Shown here: positions 1-7,005 of the stretch, in pieces
How positions within the stretch are numbered: the stretch's first letter is position 1
Layout of the letters: each line of letters starts with the position of its first letter
Assembly: GCA_017549125.1 (NCBI GenBank)
Contig: JAFYVL010000050.1
Location: 1-64,000, forward strand
Source of the DNA: Oscillospiraceae bacterium
GTDB lineage: Bacteria; Bacillota; Clostridia; Oscillospirales; Oscillospiraceae
Direction: 5' to 3'
Length of the DNA stretch: 64,000 bases
Notes under the pieces: model-generated
What the model was told of the DNA's origin: nothing
Seen by the model: only the letters and a program-made list of their open reading frames with translations
Databases searched by the model: none
Program-made: the position numbers and the translations under genes

Positions 1-1331
1 CAGAAACCACTCTGGCAACGACCCATACCGGCACGGACACGACGCTTCACAGCATCCAGGGTCTTTGCGCCTACGGGTCTGTGGATCGCCTGCAGAATTT
101 CACTTTCGGTAACCTGCTCACAACGGCAAATGATCTTACCGTACAGAGGATCCTGGGCGATCAGCGCATCCTTTTCCTCAATGGTCTTTTCTGCAAAGCG
201 AATGATGCCCTTACGGGTACGCTTCCAGCCGGGCTTGCGCTCCAGCTCCATGCCAGCTTCCTTCAGACCGTGAACAATGTAGCCTGCGATGCCCACGCTG
301 GCTGTCAGACCGGTAGAACGAACACCGGAGATGCCCACATAACCCTTAACCTTCTGAGAGAAGCGAATATCGTAGCCCTCAGGCTCTCTTGCAGGACGCA
401 CACCCACAAACTGGGTGATGGTATCTTCAAAATGCAAGCCGGGAATCATGTTCAAAGCCTGGGCCTTGATGCTTGCCAAACCACCGGCGGTGGTCTTCTT
501 ATCGGTCTTATCCTCCACATCATCCGCAGTAGGACCAACCAGCATATTGTTATCCACGGTGGGAACGACCAACACGCCTCTGGTCTTGGGGCTGGGAACG
601 GAGGAAATGATATGGGAAACCTTTACAGGCGTATCATGGGAGAACACATAGAATTCGCCCTTTCTGGGATGGACAGTGAAGTCGCACTCATCCACCATCT
701 TGGCAATATCATCACAATGCAGACCGGCCGCATTGATGATCCAATCGGCTTCAAAATCGCCCTTGGTGGTATAGACCTTATGGATCTTGCCATCGGACAC
801 ATCCATACCGGTAACCTTGCAGTCCAGCACAAATTCCACACCGTTCTCTGCGGCATTTTCTGCCATAGCGGAAACGAACAGGAACTGGTTTGCCTGACGG
901 TCACGGGGGCTGTAAATACCACCCAGAATCTCAGGATTCAGCACAGGCTCCATTTCCAGAATATCCTGTGCAGGCAGGATCTCATAATCATAAACACCGT
1001 TTTGGAATGCACGCTCGGTCAGACCCTTGGCGGTTTCCAGCTGATCCGGGTACAGAATGGGAGCAATACTGCCGCACTCAATCACCGGTACATCCAGATC
1101 CTGACAGATATGCATAATCATGCTATGGGCAATGGTACGCAGTCTGCACTCCAAAGTGCCAACAGGCATGGTAGCGCTGGTGGAGAACAGGCCGCTGTTG
1201 GACTTTGAAGCATCGCCGCCCACATCGTCATTCTTATCGCATACCACAACTTTTACATTGTACTTAGAAAGCTCTCTTGCCAAAGCGCAGCCCACAGCAC
1301 CTGCGCCAATAATCAATACATCAGTTTTCAT
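1..1331 (-). CDS. GlpA-like FAD-dependent dehydrogenase (partial, 3' end outside window)
   Basis: Reading the minus strand from the ATG at 1331 gives a protein starting MKTDVLIIGAGAVGCALARE, a Rossmann GxGxxG FAD-binding start. The DAO/GlpA-type oxidoreductase fold follows (VRPAREPEGYDIRFS and SGVRSTGLTASVGIAGY near the end of the FAD domain). The visible C-terminus begins a BFD-like [2Fe-2S] domain, with IICRCEQVTESEI followed by AGMGRCQSGF. This is the layout of the large subunit of anaerobic glycerol-3-phosphate dehydrogenase and its Clostridial relatives, which usually run to about 480-500 aa; 443 codons are visible before the left edge. A strong GAGGAGG site precedes the ATG. It is the third gene of an operon with the DUF1667 and FAD/NAD proteins, a combination known for Clostridial GlpA-GlpB-like sets. 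Glycerol-3-phosphate is the best guess for substrate, but other 2-hydroxy acids or polyol phosphates are possible. Confidence 0.88.
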   Translation of the reverse strand, partial: MKTDVLIIGAGAVGCALARELSKYNVKVVVCDKNDDVGGDASKSNSGLFSTSATMPVGTLECRLRTIAHSMIMHICQDLDVPVIECGSIAPILYPDQLETAKGLTERAFQNGVYDYEILPAQDILEMEPVLNPEILGGIYSPRDRQANQFLFVSAMAENAAENGVEFVLDCKVTGMDVSDGKIHKVYTTKGDFEADWIINAAGLHCDDIAKMVDECDFTVHPRKGEFYVFSHDTPVKVSHIISSVPSPKTRGVLVVPTVDNNMLVGPTADDVEDKTDKKTTAGGLASIKAQALNMIPGLHFEDTITQFVGVRPAREPEGYDIRFSQKVKGYVGISGVRSTGLTASVGIAGYIVHGLKEAGMELERKPGWKRTRKGIIRFAEKTIEEKDALIAQDPLYGKIICRCEQVTESEILQAIHRPVGAKTLDAVKRRVRAGMGRCQSGF

Positions 1332-1344
1332 GTTTTTTACCTCC

Positions 1345-1701
1345 TCATTCCAAGGTCATGGCAGATACCAAATTAGCATCTGTACCAAGGAAATTCTCTG
1401 CCAACACCTGACCGCACTGCACAGGTACAGTCAGCGCCATAGTACGAACAGCTTGCGCTGCATCCATTACCAACTCCTTGGGAATGGGAGCGGTGGTACG
1501 CACCGGCAATACCCGTCTGTCCGTACCGGAGATTTTCACGGAAGACGTAAAGGTACGCTTGGGGGCAAAGCACTCATCCAGAGAGTAGGTGATGCCTCTT
1601 TTACAACCGTGGCCGGTAATCACTGCATCTTCTTTGGTGGTGTAGTTCACTTCAATTTCACAGCCGTTAGGGCAAATGGTACAAGTTACGGTATTTTTCA
1701 T
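1345..1701 (-). CDS. DUF1667 cysteine-motif protein
   Basis: This small protein of 118 aa starts MKNTVTCTICPNGCEIEV. Cysteines in CTICPNGC, then GHGCKRG and a later VQCGQ, suggest a metal or Fe-S site. This is the DUF1667 family, normally found between or beside the GlpA-like and FAD/NAD subunits of anaerobic glycerol-3-phosphate dehydrogenase-like operons, so it is probably a small electron-transfer or assembly subunit. Its ribosome site (AAGGAGGT) lies inside the last codons of the upstream gene, whose stop is 2 bases before this ATG, so the two genes are translationally coupled. The length is normal for the family. The exact biochemical role is not established. Confidence 0.85.
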   Translation of the reverse strand: MKNTVTCTICPNGCEIEVNYTTKEDAVITGHGCKRGITYSLDECFAPKRTFTSSVKISGTDRRVLPVRTTAPIPKELVMDAAQAVRTMALTVPVQCGQVLAENFLGTDANLVSAMTLE

Positions 1702-1703
1702 GA

Positions 1704-2957
1704 TTATACCTCCTTATGCTCGGCTCTGACAACCAGCTTGCCGCATGTATTTTTTGCCAATTCTCCCGGCAGGGTCAGCTTCTCAATGGTACCGGGAGTG
1801 GTGCGGACCAACTTCTTGGTTACCAGAACGCCGGTGTCATCGGAAATGGTCAAGGTGGTGTTTCTGCCGGGTGCAGCGGTGCGGAAATACAGATCCACAT
1901 TCTCTTCGGTAGCTGCCATCTTCTGGGGGCAGACATAGCGGACACCCTCACCGGGCTCCACGGAAATTTCCTCTGTCTGGGGCAGCTTGCCGGCAGCATA
2001 CATGGCTGCAAACTTACCGGCATCCTCACTTTCATGGCTGACGTGGTCAACCAAGTCGTTTACATGCAGCACGTTGCCGCAAGCGAATATGTAAGGCTTG
2101 TCTGTCTGCTTGTACTGGTTGACAACCGCACCCTTGGTAATGCCGGACAGGGACACATCTGCAGAGCGAGTCAGCTCGTTTTCAGGGATCAGACCCACAG
2201 ACAACAGCAGGGTATCACAGGGGATCACCTGTGCCTGCTCCATAATGGGCTGACGCTTTTCATCCACAGGTGCAACGGTGACGCTCTCCACACGATCCAC
2301 ACCGGTGATATCCACGATGGTATGGGACAGCATCAGAGGAATGTCAAAATCATCCAGGCACTGCAGCTTGTTGCGCACCAGACCTGCCAGGTAGGGCATG
2401 ATCTCAATCACAGCCTTGACCTTAGCGCCGCCCATGGTCAGGCGTCGAGCCATGATCATACCGATATCGCCGCTACCCAAGATGACCACCTCATCGCCCA
2501 CCTTGTGACCAAACACATTGATCAGCTTCTGGGCTGTACCGGCAGTATAAATACCTGCAGGACGGCTACCGGGGATCATCAGGTTTGCACGGGTACGCTC
2601 ACGGCAACCCATTGCCAGCACCAATGCGCCAAATTCAATATGGACGACACCTTCGGTGTTCACACAGAGCAGGCTCTTCTCCTTGATCTCAATAGCAGTT
2701 GTATTGAGCAGGAATTCAACACCGGCATCCTTTGCCAGATTCATAAATTTTTCAGCATACTCAGGGCCGGTCAGCTCTTCGCCGAAATACTGAAGACCAA
2801 AGCCAGCATGAATACACTGCTTCAAAATACCGCCCATACGGTTCTCACGTTCGATGATGATTACATTTTCTGCGCCGTTTTTTTTGGCGGAAATGGCAGC
2901 TGCCAAGCCGGCAGGGCCTGCGCCCACAACCACCACGTTACAAGTGTAGTTTTTCAT
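1704..2957 (-). CDS. FAD/NAD(P)-dependent oxidoreductase, GlpB-like partner subunit
   Basis: The 417-aa protein opens with NVVVVGAGPAGLAAAISAKK, a GxGxxG FAD site. A second dinucleotide-binding motif near residue 160 (VVILGSGDIGMIMARRL) belongs to the pyridine-nucleotide-disulfide oxidoreductase fold. The motif MGCRERTRANLMIPGSRPAG is typical of the NAD(FAD) dehydrogenase that accompanies GlpA-like and DUF1667 proteins in Clostridia. No redox-active CxxC disulfide is seen where disulfide reductases have one, so it probably passes electrons between NAD(H) and the GlpA-like enzyme. It is the first gene of the operon. Its ATG follows a GGAGGT site and the AraC-type promoter at 2992-3054, divergent from regulator 1. 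Confidence 0.88.
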   Translation of the reverse strand: MKNYTCNVVVVGAGPAGLAAAISAKKNGAENVIIIERENRMGGILKQCIHAGFGLQYFGEELTGPEYAEKFMNLAKDAGVEFLLNTTAIEIKEKSLLCVNTEGVVHIEFGALVLAMGCRERTRANLMIPGSRPAGIYTAGTAQKLINVFGHKVGDEVVILGSGDIGMIMARRLTMGGAKVKAVIEIMPYLAGLVRNKLQCLDDFDIPLMLSHTIVDITGVDRVESVTVAPVDEKRQPIMEQAQVIPCDTLLLSVGLIPENELTRSADVSLSGITKGAVVNQYKQTDKPYIFACGNVLHVNDLVDHVSHESEDAGKFAAMYAAGKLPQTEEISVEPGEGVRYVCPQKMAATEENVDLYFRTAAPGRNTTLTISDDTGVLVTKKLVRTTPGTIEKLTLPGELAKNTCGKLVVRAEHKEV

Positions 2958-2991
2958 GGTTATACCTCCGTAACATTATTATGCTAATCAT

Positions 2992-3054
2992 ATTATATTC
3001 CTAAATTTTTAATATCATATTGCCTATTTTGCGAAGATGTTGTATAATATTGCT
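2992..3054. promoter_or_regulatory. Divergent promoter with AraC-type operator, copy (a)
   Basis: On the minus strand a perfect TATAAT (plus-strand ATTATA, 2992-2997) serves the oxidoreductase operon. Exactly 21 bp further upstream begins a 36-bp block (3019-3054) whose core ATTGCCTATTTTGCGAA recurs at 6906 and 13604. No good -35 hexamer sits 17 bp from the minus-strand -10, as expected for an activator-dependent promoter. Inside the same block, on the plus strand, TTGCCT (3020-3025), a 17-bp spacer and TATAAT (3043-3048) form a promoter for the araC gene at 3070, so binding here would also control the regulator itself. Binding is inferred. Confidence 0.72.
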
Positions 3055-3069
3055 GCGAGGTGATTTTGG

Positions 3070-3939
3070 ATGCAAACGGATTATAAAAAGGAATGTTACG
3101 ATACCAATCCCCACTGTAAACTCCATTATTCCCGGGGTATTCCCATGACCGATTCGACCCTGTATTTCCTGCATTATGATGAAAATCTGATTCTGGAATA
3201 TTTCAGGAAAGGAGAAACATCTAAGCGTATCGAGGGCAATATTTACAACATCAGCGAGGGTGATCTGATCATCACCACCCCCGAAGAATTGCATGTGGCT
3301 ATTCGCACGGAATTTTGCTATATTGAAAAAATCTCTCTGCACATCAACGAATCTCTGCTCGGTGCCTTTGGCGGTGATCGCACCGTTTTTTTCGACTCCC
3401 TCATCCATAAGCCAAAGGGTGTCGGCAATCTGATCTTGTCCAATGTGGTCAAGGAGCTGGGCATCGATAAAATACTGAACGAGTGCCTTGTCTATGCCAG
3501 GGAGGATACTTTGGCTTCCCATGTGATGCTCAACTGTAAAACCATTGAACTACTGTCCAAATTGTCTAATCTGATTGAAACCGGCAACGGCACAGAATTG
3601 GCACAGCCCTCCAGTAACAAGATCGTTAACGAAATGATCAGCTATATTAACCGCCATTACACCGAAGATCTCACATTGGACATACTGGCGCAAAAATTCC
3701 ATTTTTCCAAGTACTACATCTCCCATTTGTTCCGGGATTATGTGGGTGTTTCTCCCTATGATTATTTGATTACCCGTCGGTTGTATCTGTTTAACGACCT
3801 GATTCGGCAGAAACATTCTATCCGCCAAGCCAGCTTTGCTGTAGGCTTTAACAACTACTCCAATTTCTTCCGGCTTTACAAAAAGCACTTTGGTATCACA
3901 CCGCAGGATTTTAAACTCTCCGTAAATAATGAAGACTAA
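3070..3939 (+). CDS. AraC-family transcriptional regulator 1
   Basis: This 289-aa regulator has an N-terminal cupin-like sensor (about residues 20-120; GNIYNISEGDLIITTPEELH is the typical loop) and a C-terminal AraC/XylS double helix-turn-helix (about 190-285; YISHLFRDYVGVSPYDYL and SFAVGFNNYSNFFRLYKKHF). The GAGGTG site 8 bases before the ATG supports this start. It is transcribed away from the GlpA-like operon and its own promoter overlaps operator copy (a). The same operator stands before the isomerase/PHP/EutH operon and the secreted-protein operon at 13524, so this protein is the natural candidate to control all three. The inducer is unknown; the operon contents suggest a sugar or polyol derivative. 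Confidence 0.92.
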   Translation: MQTDYKKECYDTNPHCKLHYSRGIPMTDSTLYFLHYDENLILEYFRKGETSKRIEGNIYNISEGDLIITTPEELHVAIRTEFCYIEKISLHINESLLGAFGGDRTVFFDSLIHKPKGVGNLILSNVVKELGIDKILNECLVYAREDTLASHVMLNCKTIELLSKLSNLIETGNGTELAQPSSNKIVNEMISYINRHYTEDLTLDILAQKFHFSKYYISHLFRDYVGVSPYDYLITRRLYLFNDLIRQKHSIRQASFAVGFNNYSNFFRLYKKHFGITPQDFKLSVNNED

Positions 3940-3980
3940 ACAAGGCGCACGAATCATCCGTGCGCCTTGTTCAGTCTTTT
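3934..3980. terminator. Bidirectional terminator between araC regulator 1 and EutH gene
   Basis: The stem ACAAGGCGCACG / CGTGCGCCTTGT with a 7-base loop is extended by outer GACT/AGTC pairs and followed on the plus strand by TTTT. The stop codons of both convergent genes fall inside the stem, so it probably ends both transcripts. Confidence 0.8.
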
Positions 3981-5033
3981 ATATAAGAAATATGCCACAG
4001 CCAATGCCAGAACGCCTGCGACCAGCTTACCCACGATCATAGCAGGTAGATAAGCAATATCCCATGCCATGGTAAATGCCAGGTGGCCTGCAAATACAAA
4101 GGCTGCAGATACCGCAAAGGCAGAGTTCAGCATCGTACCTTTTTCATCCATTTTATTCATCACACCAAAGGTGGTAATACTCGATGCCAGGGAGGACAGA
4201 AATCCCACCGCAGAAATCTCGTTGACTGCCAGCTTCTTACCGATAGCCCGCAAAGGCTTTGCCAGCACCTTAGAAAGCACATGCACCAGAGGGAATGCGC
4301 CGGACATGACCACGCTGGCATTTAGGCAAATAGCTGCGCCCTCTTCCAGGGTCGCCATGTTTTTAATCAGCTTATAATCCGCCAGGAAATGGACAATACC
4401 AATGGCCAGGCCAATGGTGATCACCGCTTTGATCAGCACCGCAAACACGCTGAAGATCTTGACGCAGGCATCCGGGAACTTCAGCAGACCAATGCCGATG
4501 ATACCGGAAAACAGAATGATGGGTAGCAAATTGTACACCAACGAACCAAAGGGAATTCCCAGCATCACACCGCCTACCAGGCAGCCCACAGGCACGGTCA
4601 CAACACCGCATAACAGGCCTAAAAGCAGCCATTTATGCAGCTTCTGATCCACCACACCCAAAGCATAGGGAACGGTAAAAGAAATGGTTACACCCATCAT
4701 GGAGGAAACCACCAATGCACAGAATTTACCCATTTTAGGATCCGCCGCCACTTCTACAGACAAAGGTGCGCCGCCCATATCATTGGCAAACAGGGATGCC
4801 GGCACCACAGACGGATCAATGTGAAACCATTTCCAAATTCCATCGAATACCGGTGTCAAAGCCTCCGCGATCCACGGAGAAATCACGATCATACCGATCA
4901 TGGACAGCGCACTCTTACCAAACATCAGAAAGCCGTTTTCAAATTCCTTACCCAGACCAAAACGGTTTCCGATGATGCGGTCAATGGCGCCCAACATAGA
5001 AAACACCAGCATGATCATCGCAACAACATTCAT
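3954..5033 (-). CDS. EutH-family membrane permease
   Basis: The 359-aa protein is very hydrophobic throughout, with roughly ten membrane segments. It matches the EutH (ethanolamine permease) family: FGLGKEFENGFLMFGKSAL near the N-terminus, SLFANDMGGAPLS around residue 80, SSMMGVTISFTVPYALGVV around 115, and VTVPVGCLVGGV. Length is normal for the family. Nothing else in the window is an ethanolamine-utilisation gene (no EutBC lyase, no microcompartment shell), so transport of ethanolamine itself is only one option. It is the last gene of the isomerase/PHP/permease operon and begins 13 bases after the PHP stop codon. It may import the compound handled by the two upstream enzymes. Confidence 0.85.
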   Translation of the reverse strand: MNVVAMIMLVFSMLGAIDRIIGNRFGLGKEFENGFLMFGKSALSMIGMIVISPWIAEALTPVFDGIWKWFHIDPSVVPASLFANDMGGAPLSVEVAADPKMGKFCALVVSSMMGVTISFTVPYALGVVDQKLHKWLLLGLLCGVVTVPVGCLVGGVMLGIPFGSLVYNLLPIILFSGIIGIGLLKFPDACVKIFSVFAVLIKAVITIGLAIGIVHFLADYKLIKNMATLEEGAAICLNASVVMSGAFPLVHVLSKVLAKPLRAIGKKLAVNEISAVGFLSSLASSITTFGVMNKMDEKGTMLNSAFAVSAAFVFAGHLAFTMAWDIAYLPAMIVGKLVAGVLALAVAYFLYKRLNKAHG

Positions 5034-5046
5034 ATTTTCTCTCCAA

Positions 5047-5874
5047 TCAGAGTTCTATGGGAACAAATCCCTCTTTTTTCAGAACATACTGCGCCTTGAA
5101 GCCGCAGCTTTTCAGTAATTCTTCCGATTCCGTAAAATAGCAATCCACCTGCCGGGCATCATGACAATCCGAAGAGATCACCGCACCAAAGCCCAATCGA
5201 TTCAGTTCCTTCAATAGAAACGGCTGGGGATAAGGCGTGGTGCGGAAACCGCGGGCGATTGCACCGGTATTGACCTCAAAGTAAGGGATCTTGCCTGCCA
5301 GCGCTTCCGCCGCCTCAATGGCCGCCCAACGATATTCCTTGGCTTCCGTATCAAACAACATTTCCTTTTCCATGTGCTTGGTGATCAAGTCAAAATGCCC
5401 AATGATGTCAAAGTTTCCGTACTCCGGCAACTGGGCAACGGTCTGATAAAAGGCCTTTGCGTAGGCCAGACCGTCTCCCCGGAAATACCGGTCGATCACC
5501 TCATGGACGATCTGTGCCGGACGATCAATACCAACGATCTTGTCGCCGATTTTCAAATAATGCACCGAGCCGATCAGGTAATCATATCCTGTCAGATCAA
5601 TGTCTGAAAATATGTCCACTTCCAGCCCGTAAAAGACATCCATGATACCGTCATATCGCTGCTTCAAATATCGAATCTCCTGCTCATACAGCTTTGTACC
5701 CGCCTCCGTCATGGAATGAGACGGCGCATAGTACATATAGGAGTGTCCGGAAAAGCCAATGGACTGAAACCCTTTCTCTTTTGCAATCATCAGCATTCTT
5801 TCCGGCGTATCCATACCATCGCAGTAGGAACTATGGGTATGTAAATTCTGTAAATAGCTCATTTTCTTTCGCAT
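5047..5874 (-). CDS. PHP-domain phosphatase, histidinol-phosphatase (HisJ) family
   Basis: The 275-aa protein carries PHP metal-site motifs: LHTHSSYCDG (HxH) near residue 11, GLEVDIF around 94, IGHFDLITKH around 160 and SSDCHDAR around 233. This is the trinuclear-metal phosphoesterase core of the HisJ/HisK histidinol-phosphatase family. No other histidine-biosynthesis gene is near, so it more likely dephosphorylates a small sugar or alcohol phosphate in the pathway of the adjacent isomerase and permease. Starts at MRKKM and, four codons on, MSYL are possible; the GGAGG five bases before the first favours 5874. That ribosome site lies in a hairpin stem (5877-5912), which may limit translation. 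Confidence 0.87.
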   Translation of the reverse strand: MRKKMSYLQNLHTHSSYCDGMDTPERMLMIAKEKGFQSIGFSGHSYMYYAPSHSMTEAGTKLYEQEIRYLKQRYDGIMDVFYGLEVDIFSDIDLTGYDYLIGSVHYLKIGDKIVGIDRPAQIVHEVIDRYFRGDGLAYAKAFYQTVAQLPEYGNFDIIGHFDLITKHMEKEMLFDTEAKEYRWAAIEAAEALAGKIPYFEVNTGAIARGFRTTPYPQPFLLKELNRLGFGAVISSDCHDARQVDCYFTESEELLKSCGFKAQYVLKKEGFVPIEL

Positions 5875-5876
5875 GG

Positions 5877-5912
5877 AAACCTCCCTGACATTGTGACAAT
5901 ACAGGGAGGTTT
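5877..5912 (-). promoter_or_regulatory. Hairpin covering the ribosome-binding site of the PHP gene
   Basis: AAACCTCCCTG and CAGGGAGGTTT form an 11-bp stem with a 14-base loop in the gap between the isomerase stop (5919) and the PHP start (5874). The downstream arm contains the GGGAGG ribosome site. In the plus direction the stem is followed by a T-run, so it could also stop antisense transcripts entering the operon. Confidence 0.62.
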
Positions 5913-5918
5913 TTTGTA

Positions 5919-6848
5919 TTATTGCTCTACTCTTCTCTTAAAATATCTACCCACTGCGCTCAGATAACGCAGTCCATCTGCTCGCAGCTCCTCCGGCAGA
6001 ACACGGATACCCCGTGCGCCCTCAAAGTTGATGGGGCCTTCATAGCCAATCTCCCGCAGACCCTTGATAAACATTTCCCAATCAATACGCAGTCTCTGAC
6101 CCCGTCTTTCCAGTTGGGTAAAGGGCAGCATATGGCCGTCAGAAGCACCGTCGTTGTCCTGAATGTGCAGAACCGTCAGACGCTTGCCCAAGGTCTTCAA
6201 ATACTGGTACAGGTTAGCACCGGTCAGCACCGCATGACCCACATCAAAGCAGAAGCCAAAGGCCTCCTCCCCTGCTTCTTTGTTCAAAGTATCCAAGAAC
6301 CAGCAAGCCTCGTCTGCATTGGAACAAGTGCCCGCGTAAGGATCGCAGTCATACAAGTTCAGCAGGTTCTCCAGGCAGACCTTGACACCGTACTTTTTGG
6401 CAGCAGGCATCAGGCGGCGGTACATATCCAGGTTGAATGCCCGCTCCTCCTCCTTGGTAATATTGGGAGCAGAAGTGCCGTGAATAACAATGGCAGGGCA
6501 ACCCAGATATGCGCACAAAGCAATATGCTTTTCCGTAACCTCGATACCATAAGCAGTCCGGGCAGGATCATCCACATAGCCCACAGGGAACAAACCATGG
6601 GACTGTGCCATTTCCACCTTGTTTTCTTCCAGCGCCTTTTTCAAAGGCGCAAAGAAATCATAAAGCTCTTCCAGGGTCTTATCGTAGAAGGATGTGAGAT
6701 TTTGCACATCCAGGGTATCCCGATAGAGTCTGCCAAAGTTATAGTCAATGGCATCAAAGCCGCACTCTTTGATAAAACGAAGACCTGCATCCTGCTGATC
6801 TTCCTCATACCAAACCGCAGTTTCTACGCATACAATCAATTTATCCAT
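5919..6848 (-). CDS. Sugar phosphate isomerase/epimerase (xylose-isomerase-like TIM barrel)
   Basis: The 309-aa protein starts at the ATG at 6848, preceded by AGGAGGCACATAT. An open frame continues upstream into the promoter but has no ribosome site. It is an AP-endonuclease-2/xylose-isomerase-like TIM barrel with the full metal-ligand set: VCLENLLN (Glu), FCFDVGHAV (Asp/His), VLHIQDND (His) and INFEGARG (Glu). Relatives interconvert ketoses or act on inositol-type sugars, so the exact substrate cannot be named. It heads an operon with the PHP phosphatase and EutH permease. The AraC-type promoter at 6879-6941 (copy b) lies just upstream. Confidence 0.88.
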   Translation of the reverse strand: MDKLIVCVETAVWYEEDQQDAGLRFIKECGFDAIDYNFGRLYRDTLDVQNLTSFYDKTLEELYDFFAPLKKALEENKVEMAQSHGLFPVGYVDDPARTAYGIEVTEKHIALCAYLGCPAIVIHGTSAPNITKEEERAFNLDMYRRLMPAAKKYGVKVCLENLLNLYDCDPYAGTCSNADEACWFLDTLNKEAGEEAFGFCFDVGHAVLTGANLYQYLKTLGKRLTVLHIQDNDGASDGHMLPFTQLERRGQRLRIDWEMFIKGLREIGYEGPINFEGARGIRVLPEELRADGLRYLSAVGRYFKRRVEQ

Positions 6849-6878
6849 ATATGTGCCTCCTAATTTTTGATTGATTTT

Positions 6879-6941
6879 ATTATACACCTTCATTTTTGAT
6901 ATACGATTGCCTATTTTGCGAATATAATATACAATATTGCT
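6879..6941 (-). promoter_or_regulatory. AraC-type promoter/operator, copy (b), for the isomerase operon
   Basis: The minus-strand TATAAT (6879-6884) is followed, after exactly 21 bp, by the 36-bp block 6906-6941 that starts ATTGCCTATTTTGCGAA and ends ATATTGCT. It has the same geometry as 2992-3054 and 13577-13639. No strong -35 is present. In this copy the plus-strand TATAAT seen in copy (a) is degenerate, which fits the absence of a plus-strand gene here. Confidence 0.75.
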
Positions 6942-6959
6942 ATGAGCATCCAAAAGCAA

Positions 6960-6990
6960 ACGCTGGGGCGGAAAATCCGCCCCAGCGTGC
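6960..6990 (-). terminator. Terminator after the 1,867-aa secreted protein
   Basis: ACGCTGGGGCGGA and TCCGCCCCAGCGT form a 13-bp stem with a 3-base loop, followed on the minus strand by TTGCTTTT. It lies 16 bases past the stop codon of the gene ending at 7006 and separates that operon from copy (b). Confidence 0.85.
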
Positions 6991-7005
6991 TTGTCTTTAT
7001 GGGAA

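Noticed and set aside
81..1208. Long open frame on the plus strand (375 codons)
   Set aside because: It mirrors the GlpA-like gene on the minus strand, whose translation has clear FAD and Fe-S motifs and a ribosome site; the plus frame has none.
3954..5033. Part of an ethanolamine microcompartment operon
   Set aside because: No other eut gene or shell protein occurs in the window.
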